From Pyrocephalus nanus (lineage: Eukaryota > Chordata > Aves > Passeriformes > Tyrannidae), in NCBI GenBank assembly GCA_038380795.1, contig CM076269.1:4774001-4838000 (forward strand): a DNA stretch of 64,000 nucleotides, given 5' to 3'. The notes beneath the pieces are model-generated. The model saw only the letters and a program-made list of their open reading frames with translations. It made no database searches and was not told the origin of the DNA. The position numbers and the translations under genes are program-made. This document shows positions 1 to 13,343 of the stretch, in pieces. Within the stretch, counting starts at the first letter, position 1. Each line of letters begins with the position of its first letter.

Positions 1-220
1 CTTACCTTTGTCACAGCTTTTAAGGTGTCTCAGGTAGGAAAATAAAAATGCATGTGTGGTGTGTTTTCATGATAGATTCAGGTCACATGCTTCACAGAGG
101 CATCCAAAACTGATAGTCCTGATTGGTTTTTCACTAGGAAACTTCATTCTGAATAATTCATGTACAGAACAGGAAATAATTGTTATAAATCCTGTACTAA
201 AGTTATATTTACCAAATAGT

Positions 221-308
221 GCATATTACTTAAATGTAGTCAGCATCTTGCTCTGAAGAAACTTCAGCATATTACTTAAACACAGTCAGCATCTTTTTAC
301 TCACTTCA
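221..308. repeat. Tandem duplication, about 46 bp x 2
   Basis: The unit starting gcatattacttaaa at 221 recurs at 267. Both copies carry the same order of blocks: gcatattacttaaa, then agtcagcatctt, then an acttca-type end. The second copy (267-308) is slightly shorter and has diverged in the middle (tgt/cac and loss of the gctctgaagaa stretch), so this is a local duplication of some age. Confidence 0.75.
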
Positions 309-3300
309 GTTAAGTGAATTCCATTTTGGAGTGGACTCATTGGCTTAAAGGAGATTTTCATATTAGAAAGAAAATTCAAACACCCTTCCGTGTAACCTGA
401 GGCTTGTCATTGTAGGAAATATGAATTCATAAAGCTTGCCTTGTGATAATTGTTAGGCACTAGACTGTCAGTTTGAATGATTGCAGTTCTCATTATCTTC
501 AGATGCTGCATGTTATTTTTTTTTTTTTTTGTCTGTGAATATGTTGAATTGATTTTTGGCACATGCAGTCAGTTCTCTTCCTGACAGCAGCACTATTGTA
601 GGTGTAAAGTTAGAAACTGCTGTAGTGAGCATGGAAAATTAGCTTTTTTGCTTGGGGAGCTGTGGGGAACTTAAAATACAGTTATTCAGTCTGTCTTGAA
701 CACACATTGTTGTTGAGTGAGGCTTTGTTTCGTGAGGATTGTTCTGTGGTTCTTAATGACCTCTACATAAAAACATACTGATATGGGTAATAGAAGTTCT
801 GGTTTTTAATTTAAAGTAGTTCGAAATTGGCTGTTTGATTTTGGTGATTTTTGGCGGATATTTCCATAGAAAGGCACTGTGAGATATCTACATTTAGTAG
901 TTTAATATGGCTGCCTTCTCTGTCTGTTAATATTTCCCAAAACTGTTTCCTAGGATGTGATAGCAGGAGGATTGATCTTAAAAAATGAACTAATTTGTTT
1001 GTCTAAGTTTCAAACTGCTTCCTTTCAGAAATGCAAACTGTTTTGAGCTTCAGGACATCTGTACTAATCCCCCATAGCATTTTGCCTGAGCAAAAGCTTT
1101 GGAGATGCTCTGTAAATTAGTGGCATAATCCTCTGCATTTGGTTGGATCTTGCTTGGTATGTTTTCCTGCACTGTGTCATTTTGGTTTCTCCATGCCATG
1201 CAGTGTGTTCTTCCAGCCACAGAGACACAGTGATTGCTTATTTTACCACTTGGAGCACAGTGGGAATGCAGTGGTTTATGTGCATCACCTCTGAAGAGCT
1301 GCAACTCAGAATCTTCCCTAACAGTTAATCTAAAATCCTTCTTACCTTGGGATTACTGGAGGGGGAGAGGTGAAATCTCTTGGCAGAGATAAGGGTAGCC
1401 TTGTAAGTGAAACATGGTACTAAAACCCGAGACTTATGCAACAGTCCTGATATCTGAACTTTGATAAACTGAGATACAGGCAGGTTAAGTCCCTTGGTCA
1501 CCTGTAGAACCGAGAGTAAAGCACACACCTCACAGACTTGCTGTAAATCTCAGTTTATTTATGTTTGGCAGATGTTTGGAGCTCAAATGGACGGTGCAGT
1601 GGCTGTTTATAGAGTGCTGGTATAACTTTCTTTTTTCTGATTGTGTTCAAGATATTTAGATTTTCCAGTCAATTGTTCAAAAGCCGAGGCATTCTGTGTT
1701 CTCTCACCCGGCCTTGCTGTGTTTTATTGCTCACTCGAGCATTTCTGCATTAATTGTGAGATTCAGACTCTTCCCTGGTGGGCACTGCAGGCTCCTTGTG
1801 CTGTGAGAACATGAGATATGAATTCAGAATAAACATTACACTGGCAAGCTTGATTTAGAGTCAATAACTGTAGTTCCTACCTTTATGAACAGAAACTAGG
1901 ATAAATAATGGCCGGGTGTTTGCTTCAAATTGTTGTATATTGTAGGAATAGATGAGGAGAATTCCTGTACTGTGGCTTTTTTTGATGGATCTGAATTTTT
2001 TTCACTGAAAGCCTTTTGGCCACCCAAGTGTATCATGCACAGTTTGCTGAGAGGGTGCCATGTGTGTTCAAAATAAACCATCTTACCTGAGCTGTTTTAT
2101 TAGTAAATAGTGTGGAACAACTGACTGAGGGACTTCTGCTTTTGCTATTAATTGCAATGACCAAATTCCTATTAAAAAGAAAGATTTTATGTTCATCATG
2201 AATATAAAACGCTGTCATGTTGAGACTGTGGTGTGAGTGTGCAAAAATGTGTGTCAGTGTGAACTCTGTTATTGGCAAGGAGGAATGTTTATAACAGAGG
2301 ATTGAAAGATGTGCAGGGTTTCAGATCTGTCATAAAAGGATGTGAAATGTAATTAACCTAAAATAACCTTTTAAAATATTTTTCGAGCCTGATAAATTAA
2401 ATGAGCTGTTGAGATCACTTAATGAGAGACTTTAATTTTATACCTTAAATAATATCCTATTAAAATCCTCAAGATTTTGCTTTGTGATGGAATCCACTGA
2501 GATTTACATTTTCACAATGACCTCATGATTCAGTAACATTGTTAATATATTTGGTGCATATTTGAGGGTAAGGTCTAGGTTAATGGCAACATTTATTCTT
2601 TAAGTGCTTGAAGCCACAAAGCTCTAATTGAAGATAGGAATGTTCAAACCTCATTATTTTAATGTGGTCATACAGCATAGTGACACTAAAAGTAGTTATA
2701 TGATGAACTCCTAGGACAAATTATGAACCCTGCCCATGAAAACAAATTATTATGTGAAACTTGGAATTAAAATTCTATGCCTTGGAGTTTAAATAAAACA
2801 TGAAACTTCAGGTTTCACACGGTCCCTGTATTTGTCTTCACTCAAAATTCGCAATAAGCAATAATAAAATTAGCAATTAGCAACAATAAATTTGCATGCC
2901 TTTAACGCAGAGAACACTGCTGTGATTGTTTACACAAAGTTACCAGTGCATGCACTAAACCTCTCACCCAAACCCACCTCCTCAGACACTGTGGGGTACG
3001 TTTCGAGTTAGTTAAGGCTGCAGAGGTACTTTCGGCCAAATTTGCACCTCCAAGTTCCTAAATATCGGTAAATGAACTAATTTAATGGATGAGCTGTTGT
3101 CAAGGGAAACACAGACGGAGCTTATCACACTGCCAAGGATCCAAGGGTCGAAGGCAAAGTTCGGAGCGTTCATCACCACCTGCATTTCATCAGCGCCGCT
3201 AACCTTGGGTTCTGTTTCAGCTCTGCACGCTTTGACTCTGCTCAAATGACTGTATGCAATGTAAAAAGTCAAATTTGTGGGTATTATTACATCTATCAGT

Positions 3301-3947
3301 AACTATTTGTTTGGCTTTAGGTAGGCTTTTGATGTTTTGCCTTAAAATTCACTTATCAAATGCTTTCTTTCAAAATAAAGTAAAATGCAGAGTGTTGGAA
3401 ATTTGAAATGCGTGCATTTCTTATCAAAGTTATTTCTTAAATCTTAAAATGAGCAAATGAAGTAGAGGAGTTTGGCAAGATAAACTGAGGAGGTTCTTGA
3501 AAGAAAAGAGGAACAACTGTCATGAACATGCAGAACTGTCTGAATTGAGAGGAAAAGTACTGTGTCAGCATTGCCAAAGTATATTGATCAGGCATCAACA
3601 TCAATCCTGATTAAATAGGCAGCTGTTTAAAGTGGAATATTTGACAATGACATCTTTTATTTTCCATATGATTACTTGCCTGCTGACATGTTTACTTTCT
3701 TGGTATAATTTCCATACTGTGGTTAAAATGTCGCTGACTGAGAAGTGGTTGAATTATACGAGACAGAGTAGAAAGAAAATCAGATGTTCCGATGGCTGAT
3801 ATGAACATGAATGAATATCAGGTAATATCCACAAACAAACCAGCTGATTTATGTGCCAACATAATTCCAAGGGAGCACTCTAATAACTTGAGTGGCTTGC
3901 TTATCTGCTTATTTTTTTATGATAAGCGTATTTCTAAATTACTTTTA

Positions 3948-3979
3948 ATATAATATATATACACATACATATATATATT
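3948..3979. repeat. AT-rich dinucleotide microsatellite (TA/AC)
   Basis: An interrupted run of alternating TA and CA steps between AT-rich flanks. Simple repeat with no sign of function. Confidence 0.8.
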
Positions 3980-4704
3980 AGATTTAAAAATAAAATGCCA
4001 GCAAATCTTTGTATAAACGAGAGGTGTTGAAACCTTGGGACACCCCGTTCCTTGTGGGTTTTTTGTCAGACAAACCTGTGGTATCAACTCCTCTGGGAAA
4101 GTGTCAATTCGGATTCAAACCTGTTTAATTGGATGGGTGCTTGGCCATTAAACTTGGCTCTGCAGTGAAGTGATAGATATCCTTTACCTTCTGATTGCTG
4201 AATTGTTCTATTTTTCCATAAGCAAAAGGTGAACTGCTGCTCTTCCCCCAGCTTACTGTAAATTGCTCTAATTTCAAAGGAAAGGTGTGGTGTGCTCATC
4301 TTCTTCAGTGGGGTACATCAGTGATGCAAGCCCTTCCATCTGCTATTGGATTTCTTTTTTGTCCCATTATCAACAAGGCTTTTATCATCAAACTTTGCCT
4401 GCATCGTATGAAATCTCCATCTGACAGTACTCATGGACAACTGTTAGTATTTGTTAGCTCCATTTTTCCTTGCACATCAGGAAACTTCTCCAGTAGTTTG
4501 GTGGTTCAGCAGGAGGTAACCACAATTTCCCATTCTGGACCAAGCAGTGGAAGGTTGGTTGAACTCCACGTTTTGTGTTACATAAAATGGATAAAGTTGA
4601 TTTAACTCCATTTCACTTAAGCTCCATGATTGAGCTTATGCTTTTTGTTACAAGCTTCTGTTCTGTGTTGAATCTTTACAGTCTCCAAAGAACCAAGTTG
4701 AGTC

Positions 4705-4818
4705 AGAATTACAGAATACTCTGAGTTGGAAGGGACCCACAAGGGTCATCGAGTCCAACTCTTAAGTGAATGGCCCATACAGGCATCAAACCCACAACCT
4801 TAACCAAGAGCTTAAGGA
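4705..4818 (-). mobile_element. tRNA-Ile-derived SINE with CR1 3' tail (TguSINE1-like), internally deleted
   Basis: Read on the minus strand, the element ends with the CR1 3' signature (gagtccaact / ggacccacaagg / ctgagttgg as seen on +) and an ATTCTGTAATTCT-type tail at 4717-4705. Upstream of the tail it carries a tRNA-like T arm and acceptor end (gggtttgatgcctg, then tatgggcca), close to the B box and 3' half of tRNA-Ile. A short A-box-like remnant (ttaagctcttggtt) follows at 4818-4803, with the anticodon arm missing. Known: TguSINE1 of songbirds joins a tRNA-Ile head to a CR1 tail and was mobilised by CR1. The internal deletion and mismatches mark an old inactive copy. Confidence 0.7.
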
Positions 4819-5266
4819 CCTCTTCTTCAAGCAGAGAAACGCAGTGTTCCCCACTCCTGCCCCTGATTAAGAATGAAAAGTGGTTAAAAGGAAAGCAGAG
4901 TGGTTAAGAAGAGAATAAAGGAGGTTGTTAATTCTGTGAGTAAAAGGAGATAATGACACAGCTTTAAAATAATTCAAGGGTGAAACGTGGACCGCTATTT
5001 GTGCTGTATATCCAATTGCTTAAAATAGTTTGAGGACTGGAAACAGGCAAATGAAGTACCAATATTTTTAAAAAGGGATCCATGAGCAATTGCCTGAATC
5101 CTAATTCTTATGAGTGTAATTTACCATTTGGTTGCATTAACACGCATGTACATAGAGCAAGTCATTCAGATCACCCTGACAGTGCTGACCTCATTGTTTT
5201 TACTCTGCTGTTAAAGTATGTTTGTCACCAGTGGTTTTGTATGTATTTCTAGGTCACCAGTTAAAA

Positions 5267-5475
5267 TCATGGAATCATTGAGTGGTTTGGGTGGGAAGGG
5301 ACCTGAAAATCATCCTGCCATGGGCAGGGGCACCTTCCACTAGAACAGGTTGATCAAAGCCCCATCCAACTCAGCCTTGAACACTTCCAGGGATGTGGCA
5401 TCCACAGCTTCACTGGGCAACCTGTTCCAGTGCCTCACCACCCTCACACTGAATAATTTCTTCCTTATATCTAAT
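5267..5475 (-). mobile_element. CR1 LINE 3'-end fragment
   Basis: The + strand shows the familiar reverse-complement CR1 order: a degenerate aatcatggaatcattg tail remnant, tggtttgggtgggaaggg, ctgccatgggcagggg, caccttccactagaacagg, cccatccaactcagcc, cttccagggatgt, gggcaacctgttccagtg and the ttcttccttatatctaat block. The insert is 5'-truncated, as usual for CR1, and lacks coding capacity. The similarity is strong over its full length, so the identification is secure; the subfamily is not determined. Confidence 0.92.
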
Positions 5476-8400
5476 ATTATATTCATGGCTGTTTTGTTGA
5501 CACAGAAAGGTCATATTCACTAACAATTCTTCTGACAGCTGCTTTTAAAAATTCAATTGATTGGCAGGTTCTTAACCCAGAAAGTTTTGCTGTTTCATAG
5601 AGATATATTTTTCTTTAGAAATGTAATTTTCAGTCAAGTTAAAATCTTTATAAACAATTCCAAATCTGATGTCTCTATGCTTAATTGGTCAGCAGAAGCA
5701 GTAATTTGAACACTTCAACTTCTTTCCCATCCAAAGCACAGAAGAACTCTCCTCAGGAGCCACAGTGACTTATTTGCAACCATTTTTTTTTTTACCTCAC
5801 AAAAATCTCAACAGCTGATGTTACTTCCGCTTGTTCTTTGGAAAAGAAAAATAATTATTTTGCCTGGGATTGACATCATCTGAAACCACCTCGATAATCT
5901 GCTTACTTGTTTGGCTGGGTAGGAATGGACTTTGGCTTTTCCCCTGCTTCCTGTTGCAAAAGCAGCTTTGAAGGCAGGACCTGAGAAGGAAAGGGGGGCT
6001 GCCAGTGTGGGAAATTCAGGAGCCCAGGAGGACAGAGAGCAAACTGCTACAATCAACTGTTAATGCTGATGCCTGAGAACTTGGAGGTATATTTAGAATG
6101 CTGCTGTTGCCGTGTTTGTTTTGCCCATTGCAGCTCACACTTAGATTTAGATGCTTTCTACTTCAGTGATTTTGGAAGGAAACCTGAGGAGACAGGGCTT
6201 TCTTCAGCTTCATTACCTATTCTGCAAAGAGCTTCTCCTTCCCTTGAATTCCACCTTGACTGTCCAGATTCGTGTTCTGCTATGAGATCATTCTGTCAAT
6301 ATAGGCTTGTTTACTTCACGACTTCAGCAGTTTTGGAAGGCTCCTTTCAATATTAAAACATCCACCTTTTGCATGAGCAGGTTTCTTTTTCAGCAGGGGA
6401 CTGTGAATTGCTACTGATGACTGTCAGTGTTTCTTTCTTCTGTGAAGACATAATGTTTTGGTAGAACTGAATTCTGTTTTCTAATGTAGTTTCCTGTGTT
6501 AATTGGTTTCATGCTGGATCCTGTCAGACTCAGTATGATACTGGCCTTCTGAAAAGCTTATTTTGTTGATGCATTTAGAAAAGGCTCTACTTCTTTCATG
6601 GAAAGAATTTTCCCTAGGGATGCTGCCAAGGCTCAGAAGACCAAGAAATCTTATGGCTTTGTGTTTGAGTGTAATCAGACTGGCACTCATTATCATTTTG
6701 TCTCTTTCTAGCTAGAACAGATCTGTAGATGAATATGTATTTTTGGCACTGGCTTTTACCAAAATTGAAAGTAATGGTATGAATGATTGTGACTGCCAGA
6801 AACACTGAGCAGTGGTAGAGAATCAAAGTTTCTGCCATTGTTCCTTCTTTCCTGGTAACTTCCAAGCCACTGGCCAATTTCATCCAGGCTTGAAAAGAAG
6901 AAGAAATGACAAAAATAACTGTAATTGCAATATTATAAGAATTGGAACAGAGTAGGAGACACCCCCTCACGTTCTCTCGGTGACAGTCAGTCCATTGTTT
7001 ATATTGTGGTTTGGCAGCACTGGTTGACACTCAAACATGAGAGTGCTCCATCAGCTGGGGGAGGTGCTGTCCCCAGTTGGGGGGAAGTAAAACAGGAGAG
7101 CCAGAATTACCTCTGTCAGTACTAAGGGAGGGAGCAAGAGACAAAAAGACAAACTCGAGTCTGCAAGAAACTGTGAGTCTTTAATGCTCATTGCTCGAGA
7201 AGCAGCTTGTTTACGTTGCAGTACTGAAAGAACCTGGCATCTCTCTGTTTCCAAAAACACACTGGTGTTAGTGACCTAACTCTGGGCAAGGTTGGAAGGG
7301 CAGATTTTGAAAATGTTTTTTGAAATGCTTCCTTCTTGTCAGTTTGGCTTGCTGCTTTTCACTGTGGAAGGAAAGGTGGGATGTCACTCCAGCAAACTGA
7401 AGCTCTTCCCAGGTGGTGCCTTTGCAGCATCCCGTGCTTGTCCCGAGCTGGGACCTCCCTGCAGGGTCAGCACAGGGAAATGATGGGATGTCTTCCCTGG
7501 ACTGTAAATCTGACCTTCCAGAAAGGAGGGAAGGGAACCCTCACGTTTCTGTTGAGCATCTTGGAGCTGAGCATACTTGTGGCATCATCTGCAGTTTATT
7601 TCTTTGCTTTTCACTACTAAAGACATTAAAAAAATTAGTATTCTACAAGCTTGAAAGACAGACTATTATCTAATTGGCTTTTGGTTAGGAGGATACTGAT
7701 TTCTAGGTCAATGTAAAACAAATGAGCATTTAAATTGAAGAGGAGCAGCTGTTCCAAAGCCCCTTTCCACAGTGCCTGGTTTTGTTAAGGATAATTATGT
7801 CTAATTTTAAATTATGATAGCTTTGAGTATTGAGCTTTGCCTTGTTACATGCACTATCTCATTCTCCTTCATCAGTAAGTATGTTCCATCTTGGAGCTCG
7901 ATTTGTGATTGGATTTATTTTTCTGGGCCCTTTGAATTACGAAGAGAAATATGGATTTAAAGATGGGGTTTTCAACACTTTGATGCCAACGTTACCACAC
8001 TCCCCTTTTAGTTTTTGAGGTCTCAAAACTGATATCAGTGTGTCTGATTCCTGGGGAAGGAGACTGCTGGGAAAATACATATTGATGTAAACGTGTAAGA
8101 TTTTTTTTGTTCATATTTTTAGCTTGAAAATGGAAATGTCAGGCTGTAGTGCTGAGAAATCCAAGAAAGCTCTTGTCAGCCCTTGGAAGGAAACATATGC
8201 TAAAGATGTCCTGTGGATTACATACTGCTTGTTTCAATTAACACATTGATATTCTCTGTCAGTTCTAGAGACAAAAAGCCCAGGTGACAATTAAAATGAT
8301 GCATGAAAATCATATTTCAATTTTTTTTTTCTAGTGAGCTCAGATTTTAGTTTTGAAACAAAGAAGGAAAGATTTCAACTGCTTTGGTCAATGTGATATT

Positions 8401-10818
8401 AGTAATTCAGCAGTATGTCTGAATGCTTTAAAGAACATATATTGTATATATATTGCTGCTGTAATGAAGCATGTTGGCTTTTATGAAATGTTTGTTGCTG
8501 GACATGACAGCTTTGTAGTGCCATGCAGAAGAATTTTGTATTTGACTTTAATTTAGAGTCAAGTGTAAGTGTATCAAGAAATGTTAAATATATAGATTTG
8601 CATAATAATTTGAAATCCAAGCATTTTTTTACCTGCTAGTTTTACTAAAGGAGGTTGTCTTCCCATGCCTTTTAAAATAATTAATGTCATACTTTTCGTC
8701 TGAGAAATATTATTTGAGGCTTTAAGTCAACAATTTTACTGTCTTTTGTTTCTTCTCCTGACTGAATGTAATTGGTTCTGCTAAACAAAACCAAAGAAGA
8801 GTTTGAGATTGACAAATTATTATTATGTTTCTACTTTTTTTTTTTTTTTAAATGAAAAATAGCTTTTAAAGTAAAAACCCCACAATGGGAGAATTTGCAA
8901 AGATGGGAGGGTCTGATGCAGATCCTGGGGAGAGGAAGAATCAAAAAAAATATTTATCATTGCACTGTAAATCTTTGAAATCCTGAATGAATTTATTCTT
9001 GTATCTTTCTTACAGTTATTGTTCTAGGTTAGTGGATAAATGTTGGGAAAAGGGATAGCTATAAAAAATGATCAGCTTTTAACTAATCCACCAGTTTGAG
9101 GGATGTCAAAATTGTGAGAAATCAACAGCAAAGTTTTGTCTGAGACCGGAAATGGAAGAATAAAAAACTGTCAGAATCCAGCAGTAAAAAACTGCTGTGA
9201 GTGTAAGATTAGTCAGGCATAAACAAGGAGGCAAGGAGAGTAAAGCCCTCTAAACTCCAAATGTTTTGGCTTATCTTCAGTATTTATTTCAAAGGCAGTG
9301 TTTGAAAGTATATCATGTTGGTCTTAGGCCAGCAAAATGGCACAGCCTTGGGAGACTTGTTGAAGCACTTTAATGTCAGCTGGAAATGAAGGTTAAATTC
9401 ATGGCATATTAAAATGAATTGCATGTGAATTAAGCTGGAAAAATGTATTCAGTGCTGTAGACTCTGTTCTGAGCAGAATAATTAAAGAAAAATCAGTTGT
9501 TGACTTCCATGGTGTTTTTCTTTGTTGCTTTTCCCTAATGAGTGTGTATGACAGTGTGAGTCATTATTTGTAAATGTTATGCTAGTGTAATAGAAGAGGT
9601 TCCATGTTCTGTGAAGCATCAAGTGTTTGTTCTGAAGAAGTGACTTTCCAAAATGACAAATATCCTACAGAGGGGAAGATAAAGTGAAATACAGCTTGGT
9701 AGAGTTTCATACCTTTGCAATTTGTTATCCTTGTTAACTCTGGAAAGGAAGTGGTATCTCTATATAAAAATTGTCCAGCTTGTACTTCAAAGTCAAATGT
9801 GGCTTTATTGGTGAAGTAAGAATGGGAAGCAGAAAAGTTTGGGAAGAGTTTACAGAAAAGGGAAATCTGTATATGCAAACCACAGTGAGGCTGCAGGAAG
9901 AGTGCAGGAGTGTGGATAGTGGAGGAAATGTTTTGTGTACCGTAAAATTTTGGGGGTTTTTCTCAGCATGTGGTTGCGTCAGATAGGAGATCTGTCTGTA
10001 ATCTGTAGCTCTATCAAAGCAAATTCTGTGGCAAAACAGTTCCAGGGCTAACTGGATTCATGTTGTCTTTGCTGTGGGATTCTTGAAACTATAGGCTTTG
10101 TTTTTATAAACCTTTTAGGCAATCCCTTTGTTAGGGAAACACAGGAAATGGTGATGGGTCCCTGAGCTTTGGGTTTGTTGCCATTCTGGTTGGAGGTATT
10201 GGCTGCTGATGTCTTAAGTCCTCTAAAGCACGAGGGTTTTCTTATAATAAAGTAAGAGACTCCTGATTTTGGTAATGTCATCACGATGTATTTTCTTCAG
10301 GTTTAAATTTCCAGCAAACCTTGAGAAAGGCTTTTCTGCCAGTCAGTAAAAAAGGTTTGTTTTAGGAATGGTACTGGATTTGAAATGTAGCATCAGAGAA
10401 GCTGCTTTCCATTGTGTTCTAATGGCAGTTCAACTCCAGAACATGAACGTTTGCACGGTGAATTTAGCAATTGCTGTAAATATTACAGTTTAATTAAAGA
10501 TTCCTTTCTGAAGGTGTTAGCTTTAAAAGGGGCTTGAGCCAAGGAACTTGTTTCTGCCTGGAAGATGGGCTGGTGTCTCTTCTGAACGTACCTGGTGTGG
10601 TACAGTATGAAAACAGTTGGCCTGCAGATGAATGAACTCCTTCCTCCACCCTTGTCGGCAGCAAATTTACATTTGTATGGAAGATGAGTGGGAGTGCCTT
10701 TCATAAGGCAGTGGATGTGGGGGATGGGCCAGTCTGGCCCAGGAATCTCCACCTACCAAACTGGAAACAGAAAATGCGCTGTGAGAGCCTGAGCATCGTG
10801 TAAACCTTCAGGATTTTG

Positions 10819-10844
10819 TTTTTTTTTTTTTTTTTTTTTTTTTT
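10819..10844. repeat. Poly-T tract, 26 nt
   Basis: Uninterrupted T26 followed by cccagc. On the minus strand it is poly-A, but no recognisable retroposed body precedes it, so it is listed as a simple homopolymer. Confidence 0.9.
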
Positions 10845-12884
10845 CCCAGCATTTCTTTTTCCTTGGGACCAAACCTCGTAAGTGGTGGTTCAGGATGAGT
10901 TCCTGCTGTGGTTCATTGCTAATGCACAGCTCTGCTCCAAAGGTCTTAGTTTATCAAACTGAATCTTGTAAATAGGCAAGAAATGCAGAAGAAATTCAGA
11001 CAAGCTGTCAGGCGAGTTTCCTTAGGTTGGCTGCCAAGCTGTTTTATGGTGGTTTTTGGTTTTTTTTTAAACAAGTTACTTCATCAACCTCCTTGTTTCA
11101 GTAGTCTGTCAGTGTATCTCGAAGAGACACATTTTTAAATCTCCAGATAAACATAGCTTGATCAAAATAAATAAAAAACCCCAGAGCACTTAAGTTTCAG
11201 ATTGACAGTGAAACATTTGGCTCATTGTTTTTGCACCGACAAATGTTACAAAAGGCTTAAAAAATTTCTGCTGCAATTGTCAGCTGATAATATTTTGGAA
11301 AGTGATCTTTTTTTTCCCCAGCTCACAATATGTTATGTAAAGGAAGTGTTATATCTTTAAGGTTTGCCACAGCTTGATGTTTTGATGCTTTTAGTTTTGA
11401 CTAAATAGAATAAGAACTATAATGAATTTTGAATTATGAAAAATGTGAATTTTGAATCTCAGTATCTTAGATCAGGGATTGGTTCAAAAATTTCCTTGGT
11501 AATAAAACATGTAATAAAAAGCAGATGAATGAAAAGCTGTTGGGTTTTTTTAGCCTGATTTTTACATGGGAGTATTCTCTGTATGGCAAAGCACAAAAGG
11601 GTCTTCATCACAGGATCATCAGGATCCTCCTGTTGTGTAATGTTGATGTCCTTCACACCATGTCTCCAGTGATGGGGTTCCAGTTGTGTGGGAGACTTTC
11701 TGGTGTTTTTGTAGTTAATAGGAAATATCAGAAGTTTCTGAGTGGTCATTGTAGTGGACTTAGACCTCTCATGTTATGAGTTTAAGGTGTTGGATTCACT
11801 TAAGCTGTACTGGAGAGTACACACATTTATGATCCACAGTATGATGATTTGATTGCTAAGATAACTTTTACTGGTTTTGCTTCTATGGTAATGGTAAGTT
11901 TCCATTCTGATGCACCAGGATAAACCACAAAAGGTGGCAGGATGCAGTGCCAAAAACCTGAAAGGACTAGGAAGTCACAGCAAAATGAATTTCTCTATTC
12001 ATGTTTTAGTTAATTCTTTTTTCTTCCTGAATGTTGAATGATTCCTGAAATACACCTCAAATTTCAATTACAATTTAAGATACATAAAAGGTATTTTATA
12101 TTCAGCATAGATAGTACAATAAGCAAACTGAACGCAGCTCAGAGATGAGACGTGATTCCACACAGCTATGTCTTTGTGCATATGTAAATGCACTCTCTAA
12201 TATAGTAGATACAGACTCCTTTCTTATTTATCCCCCTTTGCAGTTGCTTTGGTGAGCAGAGAATGTAATAGGATAACAGCTTATTCACAATTTCTCAATT
12301 ATGATTTAGTAAAATGTGTTGAACACGGGAACAATTGCTCAGCTTCACAGAGACTTCCTGTGGTCGTTGCTTTCCTGGCTGTGAAATTGGTCTGCCCTTG
12401 GTCATCTTCCACTGATGCTGTTTGAAAACCTGCAGGCTACAGAAGGGCTGATGTGTTTTGATTGTACTGAAGTTAATGGATGGAAAACTCCAGTCGTTCT
12501 TCAGACTGGAAATGTTCTGACCCCTCAGATTTTTTTTTCTTCTGCAAGACAGAGAAGGAATAGATTTTGGTAGCAGGCAGTGGAATGAAGTCTGAATCAG
12601 CACAGATGAGAAGAGATTTTGTCTTATAAAAGGAAAAGAAATGCTGACTGAAATCTAAATACAGATCCCTCCTAGAGTTTTGCTCTGAGGGAGGGTTGGT
12701 TGCTCTCTAATGTGTGAGGAGTAAAATTTCACATCCTCCTAATATTCTTCAGTGCCTTGTCATACTTGTGGTCTTTCCTGTGACTGAATCCCTGAAGTCT
12801 TTTAACCCCAATTTTTTCTACCCTGAAAACATTTATTTTGGATCTTTCATTTTCTCAATATTCATCTTGAAATACAGGTGACAG

Positions 12885-12949
12885 ACGTGGTTTTCCATGG
12901 TGATGTCATCCACGTCACGTCCAGAGACAATCCCGCTCATTTACGACGT
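12885..12949. promoter_or_regulatory. Cluster of four ACGT cores plus TGATGTCA (CRE/ATF or HRE-like)
   Basis: ACGT occurs at 12885, 12912, 12917 and 12946, and TGATGTCA at 12901-12908, inside an otherwise CpG-poor region. ACGTG forms match hypoxia-response or ATF-type cores and CACGTCA matches a CREB/ATF half site. Function is inferred only from motif density. Confidence 0.25.
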
Positions 12950-13321
12950 GTGGATTCTTTTGGTCTGTTCGGTGCTTACTTGAACTGTCAGAGCTACATG
13001 CTATTTTTAGAACTCCAATTTACAAATTCACCATTACACCTGGTTCCTTTTTGGAGTTGATGCCTTGTAGGATGCAAGACACTGTTGTCTTCAGCAAGCA
13101 CTACCTTTGTGCTTTCTACCTGGATAAAAATGCAGAATGATTACCCGGGCTGAGCCCAGTAGTTTATCGCTGATAGCAGGTGTCTAATGCAGTGTCTCTT
13201 CCCAGAACACTTGCAGCTGTTTGTGAATCTGGGTCTTCTTCAGTGTATTTTCTTCTTTTAAGAGGTCTTGGCAGATTCTTCAATGAATTAGCCCAAATGC
13301 TTTTAGCCATGGTAGTGATTT

Positions 13322-13343
13322 CCCCCCCCCCCCCCCCCCCCCC
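13322..13343. repeat. Poly-C tract, 22 nt
   Basis: An uninterrupted C22 (G22 on the minus strand) between gattt and agctttt. Such runs can form G-quadruplex structures and are prone to length change and sequencing error, so the exact length is uncertain. Confidence 0.9.

Noticed and set aside
4285..4605. 106-codon + strand open frame
   Set aside because: Hydrophobic start is chance; no signal-peptide pattern, domain or splice sites that make sense.
6614..7030. 138-codon minus-strand open frame
   Set aside because: No recognisable protein, repeat or splice signal; overlaps other chance frames.
12878..13060. 60-codon frame over the ACGT cluster as a coding exon
   Set aside because: A cag acceptor-like site precedes it, but there is no donor and no protein similarity; the CpG content is better explained by regulatory motifs.
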